Positions 22,677-22,915 of a stretch of 22,915 nucleotides of DNA are shown piece after piece. Position numbers and translations under genes: made by a program. Source of the DNA: CAKVOD01 sp050872805 (lineage in GTDB: Bacteria; Bacillota; Clostridia; Christensenellales; UBA1242); assembly GCA_050872805.1 (NCBI GenBank), contig JBNMHN010000006.1:1-22915 (forward strand), in the 5' to 3' direction. How positions within the stretch are numbered: the first letter of the stretch is position 1; each line of letters begins with the position of its first letter. The notes beneath the pieces are model-generated. The model made no database searches and was not told where the DNA came from. It worked only from the letters and a program-made list of their open reading frames with translations.

Positions 22677-22915
22677 ATGTTTGATATTGAAACAGTTAGA
22701 CACTCGCTTGCGCACGTTATGGCGTATGCAGTGCAAGAATTATATAAGGATGTCAAGTTTGGCATAGGACCCGCAATTGAAAACGGTTTTTACTATGACT
22801 TTGATGTCGAAAAACCTTTTGAGCCTGAAGATTTGCAAAAAATCGAGGACAAAATGCGCGAGATTATCAAAAAGGACGTTCCTTTTGAGCGCATCGTGCT
22901 TTCGCGCGACGAGGC
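22677..22915 (+). CDS. thrS: Threonyl-tRNA synthetase N-terminus, lacking the TGS domain (3' end outside window)
   Basis: The first 79 codons of threonyl-tRNA synthetase are visible. VRHSLAHVMAYAVQELY at residues 7-23 and GIGPAIENGFYYDFD at 29-43 are the family's N2 editing-domain hallmarks, with HSLAH matching the zinc/editing HxxxH motif. In the E. coli enzyme this segment begins about 70 residues in, after a TGS domain. Here it begins at residue 7, and an in-frame TGA at 22596-22598 leaves only 26 codons upstream, so the TGS domain is truly absent from this frame. The ATG is set by GAGGAA 6 nt upstream. The catalytic and anticodon domains lie beyond the window. Confidence 0.95.
   Translation, partial: MFDIETVRHSLAHVMAYAVQELYKDVKFGIGPAIENGFYYDFDVEKPFEPEDLQKIEDKMREIIKKDVPFERIVLSRDE

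Overview
The window most resembles a low-to-moderate GC Firmicutes (Bacillota) genome, probably an uncultured gut-type Clostridia-like lineage. The reasons are strong AGGAG-type ribosome binding sites, several textbook sigma-A promoters (TTGACA-17-TATAAT), T-tailed hairpin terminators, a DUF1836 regulator, a DegV/FakB-type protein and very large GLUG-repeat surface proteins. The species cannot be fixed from sequence alone. No rRNA, tRNA, CRISPR array or transposase was seen.

Layout. Positions 2-13312 (+) hold one open frame that enters from outside the window: at least 4,436 residues of a giant secreted or surface GLUG-repeat protein. It has about 730 residues of beta-rich, Ig-like-looking sequence, then several consecutive GLUG blocks, then a Cys/His cluster at 11012-11149 with a SWIM-type zinc-finger spacing, then two more GLUG-type blocks. 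A two-way terminator (13365-13400) separates it from a convergent 266-residue unknown protein with two possible membrane segments. hisS lies behind that gene on the minus strand. The hisS terminator hairpin carries the -35 box of the 266-residue gene's promoter in its loop. Divergent from hisS is a second, complete GLUG protein of 983 residues (15769-18720) with an N-terminal membrane anchor and an Ig-like (Big_2-type) domain, driven by a consensus promoter.

The 18.7-22.9 kb part is ordinary housekeeping and regulatory sequence. It holds a possible small two-hairpin RNA (about 18803-18882), a DegV/FakB fatty-acid-binding protein and an SGNH hydrolase (both minus), a DUF1836 regulator (+), a non-coding stretch with a degenerate hairpin repeat, an 87-residue orphan protein (+), a TetR regulator (minus) that looks leaderless, and the start of thrS (+). 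That thrS begins directly at the N2 domain, without the usual TGS domain.

How the genes relate. The two GLUG proteins are probably paralogous envelope components, with N-terminal anchoring seen only in the smaller one. DegV/FakB and the SGNH hydrolase are codirectional and could both act on acyl or lipid substrates, which is inference. hisS and thrS are housekeeping genes and neither has room for a T-box leader. The strongest candidate for something undescribed is the Cys/His module in the giant protein, which sits where the codon preference of the GLUG motif changes.
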